Positions 53,569 through 61,678 of a DNA stretch of 64,000 bases are shown in pieces (the first letter of the stretch is position 1; each line of letters starts with the position of its first letter). The notes under the pieces were generated by a model that did no database searches, was not told the origin of the DNA, and was given only the letters and a program-made list of their open reading frames with translations. The position numbers were made by a program, and so were the translations under genes. Origin of the DNA: Paenarthrobacter nitroguajacolicus (GTDB lineage: Bacteria; Actinomycetota; Actinomycetes; Actinomycetales; Micrococcaceae); the NCBI RefSeq assembly GCF_007786235.1, contig NZ_VNFK01000005.1:62001-126000 (forward strand). The letters run 5' to 3'.

Positions 53569-53583
53569 AGTAAACGCTTTCTA
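53569..53583. promoter_or_regulatory. LacI-type operator upstream of M60 peptidase, distal
   Basis: AGTAAACGCTTTCTA has the AAnCGnTT-type core of LacI-family operators. It lies about 130 bp upstream of the peptidase start. Confidence 0.6.
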
Positions 53584-53643
53584 TTTTGCCGTTTTTAGCA
53601 TCTCTCTTGGTCTTATTTGCGGGGAAGTCTTGCGTTAATCAAT

Positions 53644-53657
53644 AGTAAGCGCTTTCA
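53644..53657. promoter_or_regulatory. LacI-type operator upstream of M60 peptidase, proximal
   Basis: AGTAAGCGCTTTCA has a perfect AAGCGCTT core and lies 53 bp before the peptidase ATG, about 74 bp from the distal site. The cognate regulator is not adjacent; a global carbon-source LacI-type regulator is possible. Confidence 0.63.
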
Positions 53658-53709
53658 TTTTAACCCGTGAGGCTGGTCACAGTGATTGGCCCGGACTAAA
53701 GGATGATCC

Positions 53710-55206
53710 ATGAGTGAAAGCCATAGCACTGTCCCCAATTCACATAAAGTCCAAAGCGCGGCGCTGCTGTCCTTGGGGCAGGCCACCATCAGCAGGCGGG
53801 GCGCATTGGGCGCCCTGGCGGTTGTTGCTGGAGGCGTGATGGTGCCGTGGGCCGCCGCGCCCGCCACGGCCGACACCCGAACCAGTCAATCGCGCAGCCA
53901 GATCGTCACCGCGATGCCGGATGCGCACGGCGCTGAGGAGGACAGGCTCCAGATTTCCTTGTGCAACACCAACCTGCAATCCACGGGCTTTTACCTGCCC
54001 GCCGGAACGGCCCTCACCGTGACGGTCAAAGCCATGACAGCGCCGAACGCGGTGCTGGTGGTCGGAGCCCCCGACGCCGACGCCCGCCCGGAATTCAAGA
54101 AGCCGCGTGAGTATGCGCTGAAGAAGGGTAAGAACGTCATCACCGATGCCGGCGGAGGGGTGATCTATTACAAAGTGATGGGAACCAGCGGCTACGTGAA
54201 TGCCACACTCGACGCCGTGGCGCAGCCCATGCCGTACTTCGTGTACGGACGAACCAGCGAACTCGAATTCCAGCGCCAGCTCGATGAACGGCCAACTCCG
54301 TTCGTGGAACTGGTCAGTTCCCACGCCACGGTCACCGTGGAGCGCGCATCCGCCCTGCGGTACCGATCCGAGAATCACTCCGACTTGATGTTCACCTTCG
54401 AGGACCTGATCTCCATCGAGGACGTGACCAGTGGGTACGACGGTTCCAGCCCGCTCCATGCCCGCCAAGCCCACCCTTACCATTTGGTGGGGTACCCCTC
54501 GGCAATCGCCAACGTGGGAGCGTATGCCACCCACGGCCACACGTCCTATCCGCCGCCCATCCAGGATCGGCTCCTGACGGTGGAAGGGCTGCGCATGCGG
54601 GGATGGGGCGTCTATCACGAACTGGGTCACCAGCATCAACAGGTGACCTACAAGCCCACCTCCCTCACCGAGGTCACCGTGAACATCTACTCCCTCGCCG
54701 TGAATGCCAGTTTCGCCAAGAAATATGGTCAACAGCCCCGGCTGCACGTGCCGGATGGGACCACTGGCCTCACGCCGTGGGAGTCTGCAGTGCCGATGAT
54801 CGGCAGTGAAGGCGTGGTGTACGGCACCACGTTCGACGGCATGGAGCGACTTGTGATGTTCGAACAGCTGCGCTTGGGCTTCAAGAACTTCTGGCCCACC
54901 ATGCACAAGATCATCCGCGAAGAACGTCCTCCCAAGGGCGACTATTGGGATGAGGCCTACCGCCTGCGCAACTTCGTGGTCTGGGCGAGCAAAGCGGCAA
55001 AGGCGGACCTCAGCGACTTCTTCCTCAAGTGGGGCTTCGCGGTGGACGACGACGCCCGTGCCCAGATCGCAGCGGCAGGTCTCGTGCCGCCGTCGAGCGA
55101 TCCCACGCTGATCCGTGATGAAGCGCAGCTCATGCTGGCCAAGCAGATCCAGGCGCAGAAGTCCCTCGCCGCGCGCTCGCAGTTCGACGAGGCCGGCGCC
55201 CAGTAG
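53710..55206 (+). CDS. Tat-exported M60 family metallopeptidase (enhancin/mucinase-like)
   Basis: The 498-residue protein has a Tat-type signal (SRRGALGALAVVAGGVMVPW, about residues 28-54) and a zinc-peptidase site HELGH at 303-307 with Glu321 as the likely third ligand, fitting the M60 pattern. The N-terminal beta-rich region (about 75-175: TGFYLPAGTALTVTVKA) resembles the accessory domain of M60 proteins. Family members cleave mucins and other O-glycoproteins. In a soil bacterium, targets may be glycoproteins of plants or fungi. Two LacI-type operators upstream suggest carbon-source control. Confidence 0.87.
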   Translation: MSESHSTVPNSHKVQSAALLSLGQATISRRGALGALAVVAGGVMVPWAAAPATADTRTSQSRSQIVTAMPDAHGAEEDRLQISLCNTNLQSTGFYLPAGTALTVTVKAMTAPNAVLVVGAPDADARPEFKKPREYALKKGKNVITDAGGGVIYYKVMGTSGYVNATLDAVAQPMPYFVYGRTSELEFQRQLDERPTPFVELVSSHATVTVERASALRYRSENHSDLMFTFEDLISIEDVTSGYDGSSPLHARQAHPYHLVGYPSAIANVGAYATHGHTSYPPPIQDRLLTVEGLRMRGWGVYHELGHQHQQVTYKPTSLTEVTVNIYSLAVNASFAKKYGQQPRLHVPDGTTGLTPWESAVPMIGSEGVVYGTTFDGMERLVMFEQLRLGFKNFWPTMHKIIREERPPKGDYWDEAYRLRNFVVWASKAAKADLSDFFLKWGFAVDDDARAQIAAAGLVPPSSDPTLIRDEAQLMLAKQIQAQKSLAARSQFDEAGAQ

Positions 55207-55209
55207 AAG

Positions 55210-55830
55210 CTAGGGGGTGGTCGCCGAAGCGTTGCTGACTTCTTGCGCTTCGGCGGCCAGCGCTGCGGCTGCCAGGTAAACGGTACGTACGACGGCGGCG
55301 CGTCGCCTTTCGGCCCGTCCCGGCTCGGCACCAGCCATCAATCCGTCGAGGGCGGGCAGTACCGGGGCGGCGTCGCAGAGGCTCACAATGGTGATGAGGA
55401 GATCGCCGGCATCTTCCCGTGAGATGCCGGGGAGAGCAGCGATGGTGCTGTTGACCTTCGATGCGCAGTTGGCCATTCGCTTCGGCAGGCCGACGACCTC
55501 CGTGCCCCGCTCCAGTCCTTCCCAGAACAGGAGGCGTGGTGCCGTGGCATCTTTCTGGTGATGGTCGAAGAGTCGGCCGGCATAGTCCGCCATGGCCTCG
55601 GGTCCGCTGCCTTCAATGGGAACCTCGTCCATGAGGGTGCTGAGGGCGGAGACGATGACGGCATCGAACAGCGCGTTCTTGTTGCCGAAGTATTGGTAGA
55701 TCCGCTCCTTGTTGACGCCTGCTTCCGCCGCAATGCGGTCAATGCGGGCACCCGCCAGTCCACGCGTGCAGAACTCGGACGTGGCTGCCTGAAGCAGCAG
55801 TCCCTTGGTTCGCTCTGTGTCCCATGCCAT
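55210..55830 (-). CDS. TetR family transcriptional regulator
   Basis: The 206-residue protein has a TetR helix-turn-helix (LLLQAATSEFCTRGLAGARI, IAAEAGVNKERIYQYFGNKN) and a variable C-terminal ligand domain. It is divergent from a small membrane protein gene, and two CAAC-N6-GTTG sites lie between them, so it probably represses both promoters. It is convergent with the M60 gene with three bases between stops. Confidence 0.92.
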   Translation of the reverse strand: MAWDTERTKGLLLQAATSEFCTRGLAGARIDRIAAEAGVNKERIYQYFGNKNALFDAVIVSALSTLMDEVPIEGSGPEAMADYAGRLFDHHQKDATAPRLLFWEGLERGTEVVGLPKRMANCASKVNSTIAALPGISREDAGDLLITIVSLCDAAPVLPALDGLMAGAEPGRAERRRAAVVRTVYLAAAALAAEAQEVSNASATTP

Positions 55831-55850
55831 AGGGTCATATTAGCAGTTTC

Positions 55851-55864
55851 CAACTAGCTGGTTG
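55851..55864. promoter_or_regulatory. TetR-type operator 1
   Basis: CAACTAGCTGGTTG (CAAC-N6-GTTG) lies 20 bp upstream of the TetR ATG. The same spaced dyad occurs at 55907, which supports a shared regulator. Confidence 0.65.
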
Positions 55865-55906
55865 TAATTGTTCCCGGACGCGGTTATGGTGATTCCAAGC
55901 CAAAAG

Positions 55907-55920
55907 CAACCGTTTAGTTG
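55907..55920. promoter_or_regulatory. TetR-type operator 2
   Basis: CAACCGTTTAGTTG (CAAC-N6-GTTG) lies nine bases upstream of the ATG at 55930 and abuts its ribosome binding site, with its centre 56 bp from that of operator 1. Confidence 0.65.
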
Positions 55921-55929
55921 GAGAATGCC

Positions 55930-56244
55930 ATGACAGCCCAAGCATCGTCTGAAATTCCTGCTGAGTCCACCGCCGTGGCCCCGGCCCGCCCGAAGGTGCC
56001 GTCCGTTCACATGCGTGCCCTCATCACGTGGCTAGCGATCTTCCCCCTCGTTTCCCTGGGGATGCTGCTGCTCGGTCCCATCATGGAACCATGGCACCCC
56101 GTCCTGCGCGCACTCCTGCTGACTGCGCTGGTGGTCCCCGCGGCGGTCTACGTTGTGGTCCCTCGGCTCATGGCCGGCCACGGCGTCCTGAGTCGCAAGG
56201 TCGTGGAACGCGCTGCCCAACGCGCTGCCCGTAAGTCCGCTTAA
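55930..56244 (+). CDS. Small two-helix membrane protein under TetR control
   Basis: I do not recognise a named family for this 104-residue protein. It has a Pro/Ala-rich N-terminus, two hydrophobic helices (ALITWLAIFPLVSLGMLLLG and LRALLLTALVVPAAVYVVVP) and a basic C-terminal tail (SRKVVERAAQRAARKSA). TTGGAG precedes the ATG at 55930; an upstream in-frame TTG at 55918 overlaps the operator. The divergent TetR gene suggests induction by a small molecule, possibly in stress or efflux, but no partner gene is present. Confidence 0.72.
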   Translation: MTAQASSEIPAESTAVAPARPKVPSVHMRALITWLAIFPLVSLGMLLLGPIMEPWHPVLRALLLTALVVPAAVYVVVPRLMAGHGVLSRKVVERAAQRAARKSA

Positions 56245-56310
56245 CCCAAGTAGGGGACAGCACATGCTCAAATGAGGGCTCATGAGAACGTGTGCTTTCC
56301 CCTGCTTGGG
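56245..56310. terminator. 66-bp palindrome acting as bidirectional terminator
   Basis: The arms CCCAAGTAGGGGACAGCACA and TGTGCTTTCCCCTGCTTGGG pair with few mismatches around a loop that holds a small CTCA/TGAG stem. It starts right after the stop at 56244 and ends 13 bases before the convergent ribokinase stop. No strong T-run follows, so it may instead be a dispersed intergenic repeat. Confidence 0.72.
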
Positions 56311-56322
56311 TGCCGCGCTCGG

Positions 56323-57279
56323 TTAGGACGTCAGCGCAGCCTCGACTTCTTCGCGGCTCGCGTACGCGGCCTGCGTGCCCTTCTTCGTGGCAGCCAACGC
56401 TGCGGCCACCGAGGCAAACGCTGCGGCAGCCGCGAGGGAATCACCAGCGGCCAGCCGCGCGGCCACGGCACCCGTAAAGGCGTCGCCGGCCCCGGTAGTA
56501 TCCACGGCGTTGACGCGCGTCGGAGGGATGCGGGTGATTTGATCCTCGGCACCGCGGGCCTGTGAATCGAGCACCACGGAACCCTGGGAGCCGAGGGTCA
56601 CCAGCACGCGCCGCAAACCCCGGTCGGCGAACTGGCTCCGGACCGGCTCCCAGGCTTCGGCCTCTGCGTCGGCGTCGGGAATGTCAGCCTCCGAGCCCAG
56701 GAACAGTGAAGCCTCGTGCGCATTCACCAGCAGCACGTCGCTCAACCCGGCCAGAACCTCCGGCACCTCAGCGTAGGGCGAGAGGTTCAGCAAGACTGCA
56801 GCTCCGGCGTAGTGCCCTGCTTGCGCGGCGGCAATCACGGTATCGATCCCCACCTCCAGGCAGAGGCAGACCACAGCGGCGTCGGCGAAAGCAGCGACAT
56901 CCACGTCGGAAGGCCTCAGCGTCCCATTGGCCCCTGCCGAGATGATGATGCTGTTCTCCCCGCTCGCGTCCACGGAAATGACCGCTACGCCGGTGGAGGC
57001 ATCGGAGCGCTGGACGCGGGAAACGTCCACCCCCGCGCTCGCCGTCGAGTCCAGGAGCATGGTGCCATTGGGGTCGTTGCCCACGGCGCCGATCAGGCTG
57101 ACCTGACCACCGAGCTTGCTGGCAGCCACCGCCTGGTTGGCGCTCTTGCCGCCGGGATTCACCGCGAAGCCGTCGCCGTGGACCGTCTCACCGGGTTGCG
57201 GGAGGCGGTCGCAGTAGATGGTGAGGTCGGCGTTGAGGGAGCCGACGACGACGATTCCCGCCTTGGGTGCGTTGGTCAT
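56323..57279 (-). CDS. rbsK: Ribokinase
   Basis: This 318-residue PfkB-family kinase shows VVVGSLNADLTIYCDRLPQPGE at the start, the NPGGKSANQAVAASKLGG sugar-binding segment and NAVDTTGAGDAFTGAVAARL with the catalytic Asp. It phosphorylates ribose released by the nucleoside hydrolase encoded two genes upstream. Its ATG overlaps the stop of the transporter gene by four bases. Gene order matches the uridine-utilisation operon of corynebacteria (rbsK1-uriT-uriH with uriR). Confidence 0.92.
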   Translation of the reverse strand: MTNAPKAGIVVVGSLNADLTIYCDRLPQPGETVHGDGFAVNPGGKSANQAVAASKLGGQVSLIGAVGNDPNGTMLLDSTASAGVDVSRVQRSDASTGVAVISVDASGENSIIISAGANGTLRPSDVDVAAFADAAVVCLCLEVGIDTVIAAAQAGHYAGAAVLLNLSPYAEVPEVLAGLSDVLLVNAHEASLFLGSEADIPDADAEAEAWEPVRSQFADRGLRRVLVTLGSQGSVVLDSQARGAEDQITRIPPTRVNAVDTTGAGDAFTGAVAARLAAGDSLAAAAAFASVAAALAATKKGTQAAYASREEVEAALTS

Positions 57280-58721
57280 GCGGTCACCTTCTCGTTGTCG
57301 GACACTTCTGCGTCCACCGGCTTGGGGATCAGGAGCGAAGCGGCGAAGGCTGCGAAGGTGATGGCGAGCCCCACCACCACAACGGTCAGGTAGGAGGCTT
57401 TGTCGTCATTCAGCGAGGCCGTGGCGACGAGGACCGCGGGAAGGACCAGGAAGCTGAGCCCGGCACCGAGGTTGAAGGCGCCGGCGTTCATGCCCGGCAG
57501 GAAGCCAGGGTTGCCCTGCGGCGAGAGGACCACGCCGAGTCCGTTCAGCATGATGTTGACGGTACCGGCGTACATGATGCCCAGCAAGGCCGTTCCCACA
57601 ATCATCATGGGCAGGCTGTTGAGGCCGAAGAACGCGATGATGGCCAGTGCAACAAGGCTGCCTACCAAGCCGATACGCAGGACCTTGGTGTAGCCGAGGA
57701 CCGGTGCAAGGCGGCCGCTGATCGGGCCGAAGAGCCAGCCCAGGAGCGCATACGGGGTGAGGATGATGAGGGACATCTCCGTGGGGCCAACGCCGAAGCC
57801 CGGATCCGCTGCTTGGACGTAGGCCGGAACGATGCCGTTGATGACCGCGAAGATGCCGGTCATGGTGAGGGTGGTGGTCAGCAGCGGGGCCCACGTGGAG
57901 CGCTGGCGCAGGTGCACGGTTTCCACCATGGGCTGCTTGGCCCGCTTCTCAACAGTCCAGAAGGCAAAGAACGCGACGGCGGCAACCACCGTGAGTACGA
58001 TCGCCAGGGTCAGGGTGCCGGCGTCGAAGGCCGTGGCCAGCTTGGAGCCTTCGTTCAGTGCCGTGAGCAGTGCGCCCACGGCGATCACAATGAAGAAGAC
58101 ACCCAGCCAGTCCATGGTGGTGCCGGCAGCGGGCTTGCTTTCGCCGGCCAGGATGGCGATGAGGACCGTGGCGACCAGCGCCAGGGCGACCATGAGCCAG
58201 AAGATGCTGCGGAAGCCGAAGTTTTCAGCGAAGTAACCGCCCACGAACGAGTCGACACCGGCCACGCCGCCGTTGACTGCGGTAATGAGGCCCATCAAGG
58301 TGCCGTATTTGCGCGGGTTGCTGACCGCGGAGCGAAGCATGATGAGACACAGCGGAACCGTGGGGCCGCTGACACCTTGGATGATGCGGCCCACGAAGAG
58401 CCACGTGACGTCAGGGGCCATGGCGGCGATGACGGAACCGACGGCCATGAGGAGCATCATGCCCACCAGGATCTTCTTGCGGCCAACGATGTCGCTCAGG
58501 CGCGGAAGGAAGAGCGAGAACAGGGCGGCAGCCGTGAAGAACCAGGTCTGGGAAAGGCCGATGGTGGCTTGATCCGTGTTGAGTTCGTTGCCCATGGTGA
58601 CCAAGGCAGGGCTGAGCATGGAGGCGTTGAGCTGGAATGCCACGCAGGCTGCCAGCAGGGCAACCATCAGTGCGGTGACGTTGCCGCGGGAGGACTTGGT
58701 TTCAGATGCGAGCGACGACAT
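57276..58721 (-). CDS. MFS transporter, probably nucleoside (uridine) permease
   Basis: The 481-residue protein has about 14 hydrophobic segments and DHA2-like MFS features (LSDIVGRKKILVGMMLLMAV, FVGRIIQGVSGPTVPLCLIM). It lies between the nucleoside hydrolase and ribokinase genes, with one-base and four-base overlaps. In Corynebacterium glutamicum the transporter at this position (UriT) imports uridine, so nucleoside uptake is inferred from context and not from the sequence itself. Confidence 0.85.
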   Translation of the reverse strand: MSSLASETKSSRGNVTALMVALLAACVAFQLNASMLSPALVTMGNELNTDQATIGLSQTWFFTAAALFSLFLPRLSDIVGRKKILVGMMLLMAVGSVIAAMAPDVTWLFVGRIIQGVSGPTVPLCLIMLRSAVSNPRKYGTLMGLITAVNGGVAGVDSFVGGYFAENFGFRSIFWLMVALALVATVLIAILAGESKPAAGTTMDWLGVFFIVIAVGALLTALNEGSKLATAFDAGTLTLAIVLTVVAAVAFFAFWTVEKRAKQPMVETVHLRQRSTWAPLLTTTLTMTGIFAVINGIVPAYVQAADPGFGVGPTEMSLIILTPYALLGWLFGPISGRLAPVLGYTKVLRIGLVGSLVALAIIAFFGLNSLPMMIVGTALLGIMYAGTVNIMLNGLGVVLSPQGNPGFLPGMNAGAFNLGAGLSFLVLPAVLVATASLNDDKASYLTVVVVGLAITFAAFAASLLIPKPVDAEVSDNEKVTA

Positions 58722-59743
58722 TACTTGGCTTCTCCTGCCAGGATGGCCTCTGCGGTGGGGTTAGCGCCGGCGTCGAGCGTTGGTTCGCCAATCCTCACGA
58801 TTGCGTCGGTGACCAGATCCCAGAACTTCTTGTGGTCCAGGTCAACAGCCACCGAGGTGTGGCAGTCCTCCGGCGCGGGCGCGCGGAAGTCGGCCACGGT
58901 CATGCCGAGGGTGAGCTTGCCCTGCAGTTCGATGTCTACGGGAACTTTGCGGGTGGTCATGACGGTGGGGTCGATCACGTAGGCCACGGCGCAGGGATCG
59001 TGGACCGGCGGGAAGTCGAAGCCCTGGGCGTCCTTATAGGTCTTCTTGAAGAATTCCATCAGTTCCAGGACGAACTTGGCCGGCTTGGTGCCGATGGCCG
59101 CGATACGGTCCACTACCTCGTCGGTAGCCAGTGCTTGGTGCGTGAGGTCGAGGCCGACCATCACCACGGGCCACTTTTCATTGAAGACGATGTGTGCGGC
59201 TTCGGGGTCGATGATGATGTTGAACTCGGCCACGGCGCTCCAGTTGCCCACGTGGTAACCGCCACCCATGAGGACAACTTCCTTGACTCGCTCCACGATG
59301 CGGGGTTCCTTGCGGGCGGCCATGGCGATGTTGGTGAGGCCCGCCGTGGGGACCAAAGTGACGGTGCCCGGCTCGTGAGCCATGACAGTTTCAATGATGA
59401 GGTCGACGGCGTGGCGCGGGTCCAGTTCGATGGCGGACTCGGGCTGCTCCGGGCCGTCCATGCCGGAGTCGCCGTGGATGCTGGGGGCGGTTTCGATGGT
59501 GCGGACCAAGGGGCGGTCGCAGCCAGCGGCGAACGGAACGCCGGTGATGCCCGCAATCGTGGCGACGGAGAGGGCGTTCCGGGTGACCTTCTCGAGTGTC
59601 TGGTTGCCCACCACTGTGGTCACGGCGAGCAGGTCGATGTCCGGGTTGCCGTGCGCCAGCAGCAATGCCACTGCGTCGTCATGGCCAGGGTCGCAGTCAA
59701 GAATGATCTTCTTGCGTGCCGGTGTCATGGTGTTGGGATCCAC
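58721..59743 (-). CDS. Ribonucleoside hydrolase (UriH/RihA-type)
   Basis: The 340-residue protein has the IUNH calcium-binding motif ILDCDPGHDDAVALLLAHGN at the start, VTTVVGNQTLEKVTRNAL, VLMGGGYHVGNWSAVAEFNI and HDPCAVAYVIDP. It splits nucleosides into base and ribose. The GTG at 59743 follows GGAGAG at good distance; another GTG at 59755 would add four residues. It is the first gene of the operon, divergent from the LacI-family regulator, with two operators between them. Confidence 0.9.
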   Translation of the reverse strand: MDPNTMTPARKKIILDCDPGHDDAVALLLAHGNPDIDLLAVTTVVGNQTLEKVTRNALSVATIAGITGVPFAAGCDRPLVRTIETAPSIHGDSGMDGPEQPESAIELDPRHAVDLIIETVMAHEPGTVTLVPTAGLTNIAMAARKEPRIVERVKEVVLMGGGYHVGNWSAVAEFNIIIDPEAAHIVFNEKWPVVMVGLDLTHQALATDEVVDRIAAIGTKPAKFVLELMEFFKKTYKDAQGFDFPPVHDPCAVAYVIDPTVMTTRKVPVDIELQGKLTLGMTVADFRAPAPEDCHTSVAVDLDHKKFWDLVTDAIVRIGEPTLDAGANPTAEAILAGEAK

Positions 59744-59835
59744 GTTTCTCTCCACGTCATTGGGGCCTGCCTGGAACTTGCCCGGGGCAGGGCGCTAAGC
59801 ATTCAGGGGAATTCTGGCACTGCTTGATGGGTTAC

Positions 59836-59849
59836 GTCAAACGCTTAAC
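59836..59849. promoter_or_regulatory. LacI-type operator of the nucleoside operon, site 1
   Basis: GTCAAACGCTTAAC is a near palindrome within a longer TACGT...ACGTA dyad. It lies in the divergent region between the nucleoside hydrolase and the LacI gene at 59918. Confidence 0.72.
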
Positions 59850-59859
59850 GTAGATCGCG

Positions 59860-59871
59860 TCAAGCGCTTGA
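59860..59871. promoter_or_regulatory. LacI-type operator of the nucleoside operon, site 2
   Basis: TCAAGCGCTTGA is a perfect 12-bp palindrome with the LacI-family GCGC centre, 23 bp from site 1. Both share the GTCAA half site, which differs from the GGGAA half site of the locus at 2.7 kb. Confidence 0.76.
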
Positions 59872-59917
59872 TGCCATGCGGCGGGCCTGATCGGCACAAT
59901 CCCGCTACGATCGATGC

Positions 59918-60946
59918 ATGGATACCCTGGATCGGCGCAACGCCCGCGCGCCCCGCGTCACCGCTGCGATGGTGGCCGCACGTGCCGGAGTTTCCACCGC
60001 GACGGTCTCCTTGGTGGCCAACGGCAAGACGCAGGGGCGGGTATCCGACGACAACATCTCCCGTGTCCGCACCGCGATCGCCGAACTGGGCTACGTGGTG
60101 GACAGCATCGGCAGTTCACTGGCACGCGGCGTCAGCTCAATCGTCATCCTGGTCACCCCGGACGTGTCCAACCCGTTCTTCGCCAACGTGATCTCGGGTG
60201 TTAGGGAATCCTTGGGACCCGAGTACCAACTGTTGCTTTCAGTGACTGATGCCGGTGAATCACCGCAGGCCGACGACGTCCGTAAATTGTTGGCGCTCCG
60301 TCCCGCCGGCCTGTTGGTGGGCGCCCCCAGCGCGCAATTTCTGGAAGACCTTTCCGCAGCCGGACCCTTGGTGTTGTTGGACGCGCCCGGGCTGGAGTCC
60401 TACGCGCCATCCGTGAACCTCGATGTGGCGCAAGGTGCCCGCGAGTTGGCCCGGCACCTGGCCGCGTCCGGGCACACGCATGCCGCTTACGTGGATGGCG
60501 TTACTGGGACCGCCACCTTCCAGTTGCGCCGGGAAGCCTTCCTGGAGGAAGCTTCCCGCTGCGGACTTTCGGTGGCTGACGGGCACGTCATCAGTACCTC
60601 CATCGACGTCGGTGCTGCTGCCGCCGCCTTCGCCGACGCTTGGCCGGACTGGCAGCGCGCAGGTGTGACCGCCGTCGTCTGCGGTACCGATACGCACGCC
60701 TATGGCGTGCTGCAGGAAGCGCGCGTGGCGGGTGTCCGCATCCCCGACGAGTTGGCTGTTGCTGGCTTCGACGACCTGCCATACTCCGCCACCAGCAACC
60801 CCAGCCTCACCACGGTGCACCTGCCGGCAACCCCGCTGGGACGCAAGGCGGGGGAGCAGCTGAAGGGTCTGATGGAGGGCCTTGCTTTGGACGAGCCCCA
60901 CGTGACGCTGGAGAGTACGCTGGTGGTGCGGGGATCTACGGCGTAG
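59918..60946 (+). CDS. LacI family regulator of nucleoside utilisation (UriR-like)
   Basis: The 342-residue protein has a LacI helix-turn-helix (VTAAMVAARAGVSTATVSLV) and effector domain (VSSIVILVTPDVSNPFFANV, VAGFDDLPYSATSNPSLTTV). Location opposite the hydrolase-transporter-ribokinase operon matches UriR of corynebacteria, which responds to uridine or ribose. Its 3' end overlaps the convergent cytidine deaminase-ASCH gene by 11 bases. It likely binds the sites at 59836 and 59860. Confidence 0.92.
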   Translation: MDTLDRRNARAPRVTAAMVAARAGVSTATVSLVANGKTQGRVSDDNISRVRTAIAELGYVVDSIGSSLARGVSSIVILVTPDVSNPFFANVISGVRESLGPEYQLLLSVTDAGESPQADDVRKLLALRPAGLLVGAPSAQFLEDLSAAGPLVLLDAPGLESYAPSVNLDVAQGARELARHLAASGHTHAAYVDGVTGTATFQLRREAFLEEASRCGLSVADGHVISTSIDVGAAAAAFADAWPDWQRAGVTAVVCGTDTHAYGVLQEARVAGVRIPDELAVAGFDDLPYSATSNPSLTTVHLPATPLGRKAGEQLKGLMEGLALDEPHVTLESTLVVRGSTA

Positions 60947-61649
60947 CTACGCGAAAGTCCACGACGTCAACAAAGGTGTCGTCAGGCATGAGTGGATAGT
61001 GGGTTCGCAGGTCGTCAACGTAATTCTCGACAGTGTCGTCTTCCCTTAGACGGAGCCGCTCGATGGTCAGTTCGCTGAGGCGATATCGCTGGACCGTAAG
61101 AATTTGTCCCTGAAGCGGTTTGTGGGCGTCATCGTCCTCGAAGTAGAAGAGTGCAGGACCAACGGACAGGTGCTCGTCCCATCGGACCGACGAAGTCTTC
61201 ACGCCGCTCACAATTGCATCGTAGTAGCGCTTGTTGAAGCGGAAAATCCGCTCGGCGTCGGCCTCTGGATGAACATACGATTCCGCAAGCAGTTTCCGTA
61301 TTGAGTGCATTTGTGGACCGACCGCGGTTGGTACAGCGATGAGTATGTCCGGGTGCAAATCGAGCATCACTTGGCGGCATCGACCACACGGTGGAATCAA
61401 CCCGCGGCCGTCACTTCCAGCCGCTGCCATCGTTACTAGTGGTCCCGTCTGGGCAGCGGCCGCAACACCCAACGTGACCAGCTCGGCACAGGGGCCGCCG
61501 GTGAAATGATGAACATTGACGGCCTCGTAGATGCGGCCGTTCGTGTCCATCGCGGCCGCAGCAACGGTATGGTTCGTGTCGCGGCCGAGGGTCTTGGCCA
61601 GCGCTTCAGCCGCCTCGATGACCCGACGTTCCGACTTCAAAGGTTCCAT
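60936..61649 (-). CDS. Cytidine deaminase-like domain fused to ASCH domain
   Basis: The 237-residue protein has an N-terminal cytidine/blasticidin-S deaminase-type domain with zinc ligands Cys54 (GGPCAELV, catalytic Glu56) and Cys88, Cys91 (PPCGRCRQ). It is joined to a C-terminal ASCH domain (about 135-237) with IFRFNKRYYDAIVSGVKTSS, VRWDEHLSVGPALFYF and IERLRL. The bacterial ASCH protein YqfB hydrolyses N4-acetylcytidine, and Lys151 with Ser154 sits where YqfB has its Lys-x-x-Thr pair. A two-step conversion of acetylcytidine to uridine is therefore imaginable. The ATG at 61649 follows GAGG; a GTG at 61667 is also in frame. Confidence 0.83.
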   Translation of the reverse strand: MEPLKSERRVIEAAEALAKTLGRDTNHTVAAAAMDTNGRIYEAVNVHHFTGGPCAELVTLGVAAAAQTGPLVTMAAAGSDGRGLIPPCGRCRQVMLDLHPDILIAVPTAVGPQMHSIRKLLAESYVHPEADAERIFRFNKRYYDAIVSGVKTSSVRWDEHLSVGPALFYFEDDDAHKPLQGQILTVQRYRLSELTIERLRLREDDTVENYVDDLRTHYPLMPDDTFVDVVDFRVATP

Positions 61650-61678
61650 GAGTGAAGCCTCGCACACGAGATGGCGAA

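Larger units (their letters stand above)
53469..53709. other. AT-rich regulatory region upstream of the M60 peptidase
   Basis: This 241-bp region is clearly more AT-rich than the rest of the window and holds two LacI-type operators. I see no gene or structured RNA in it. Confidence 0.6.

Noticed and set aside
57267..58982. Open frame of 571 codons on the plus strand
   Set aside because: It is antisense to the MFS transporter and nucleoside hydrolase genes, is rich in His, Gly and Asp as expected for a high-GC shadow frame, and has no domain.
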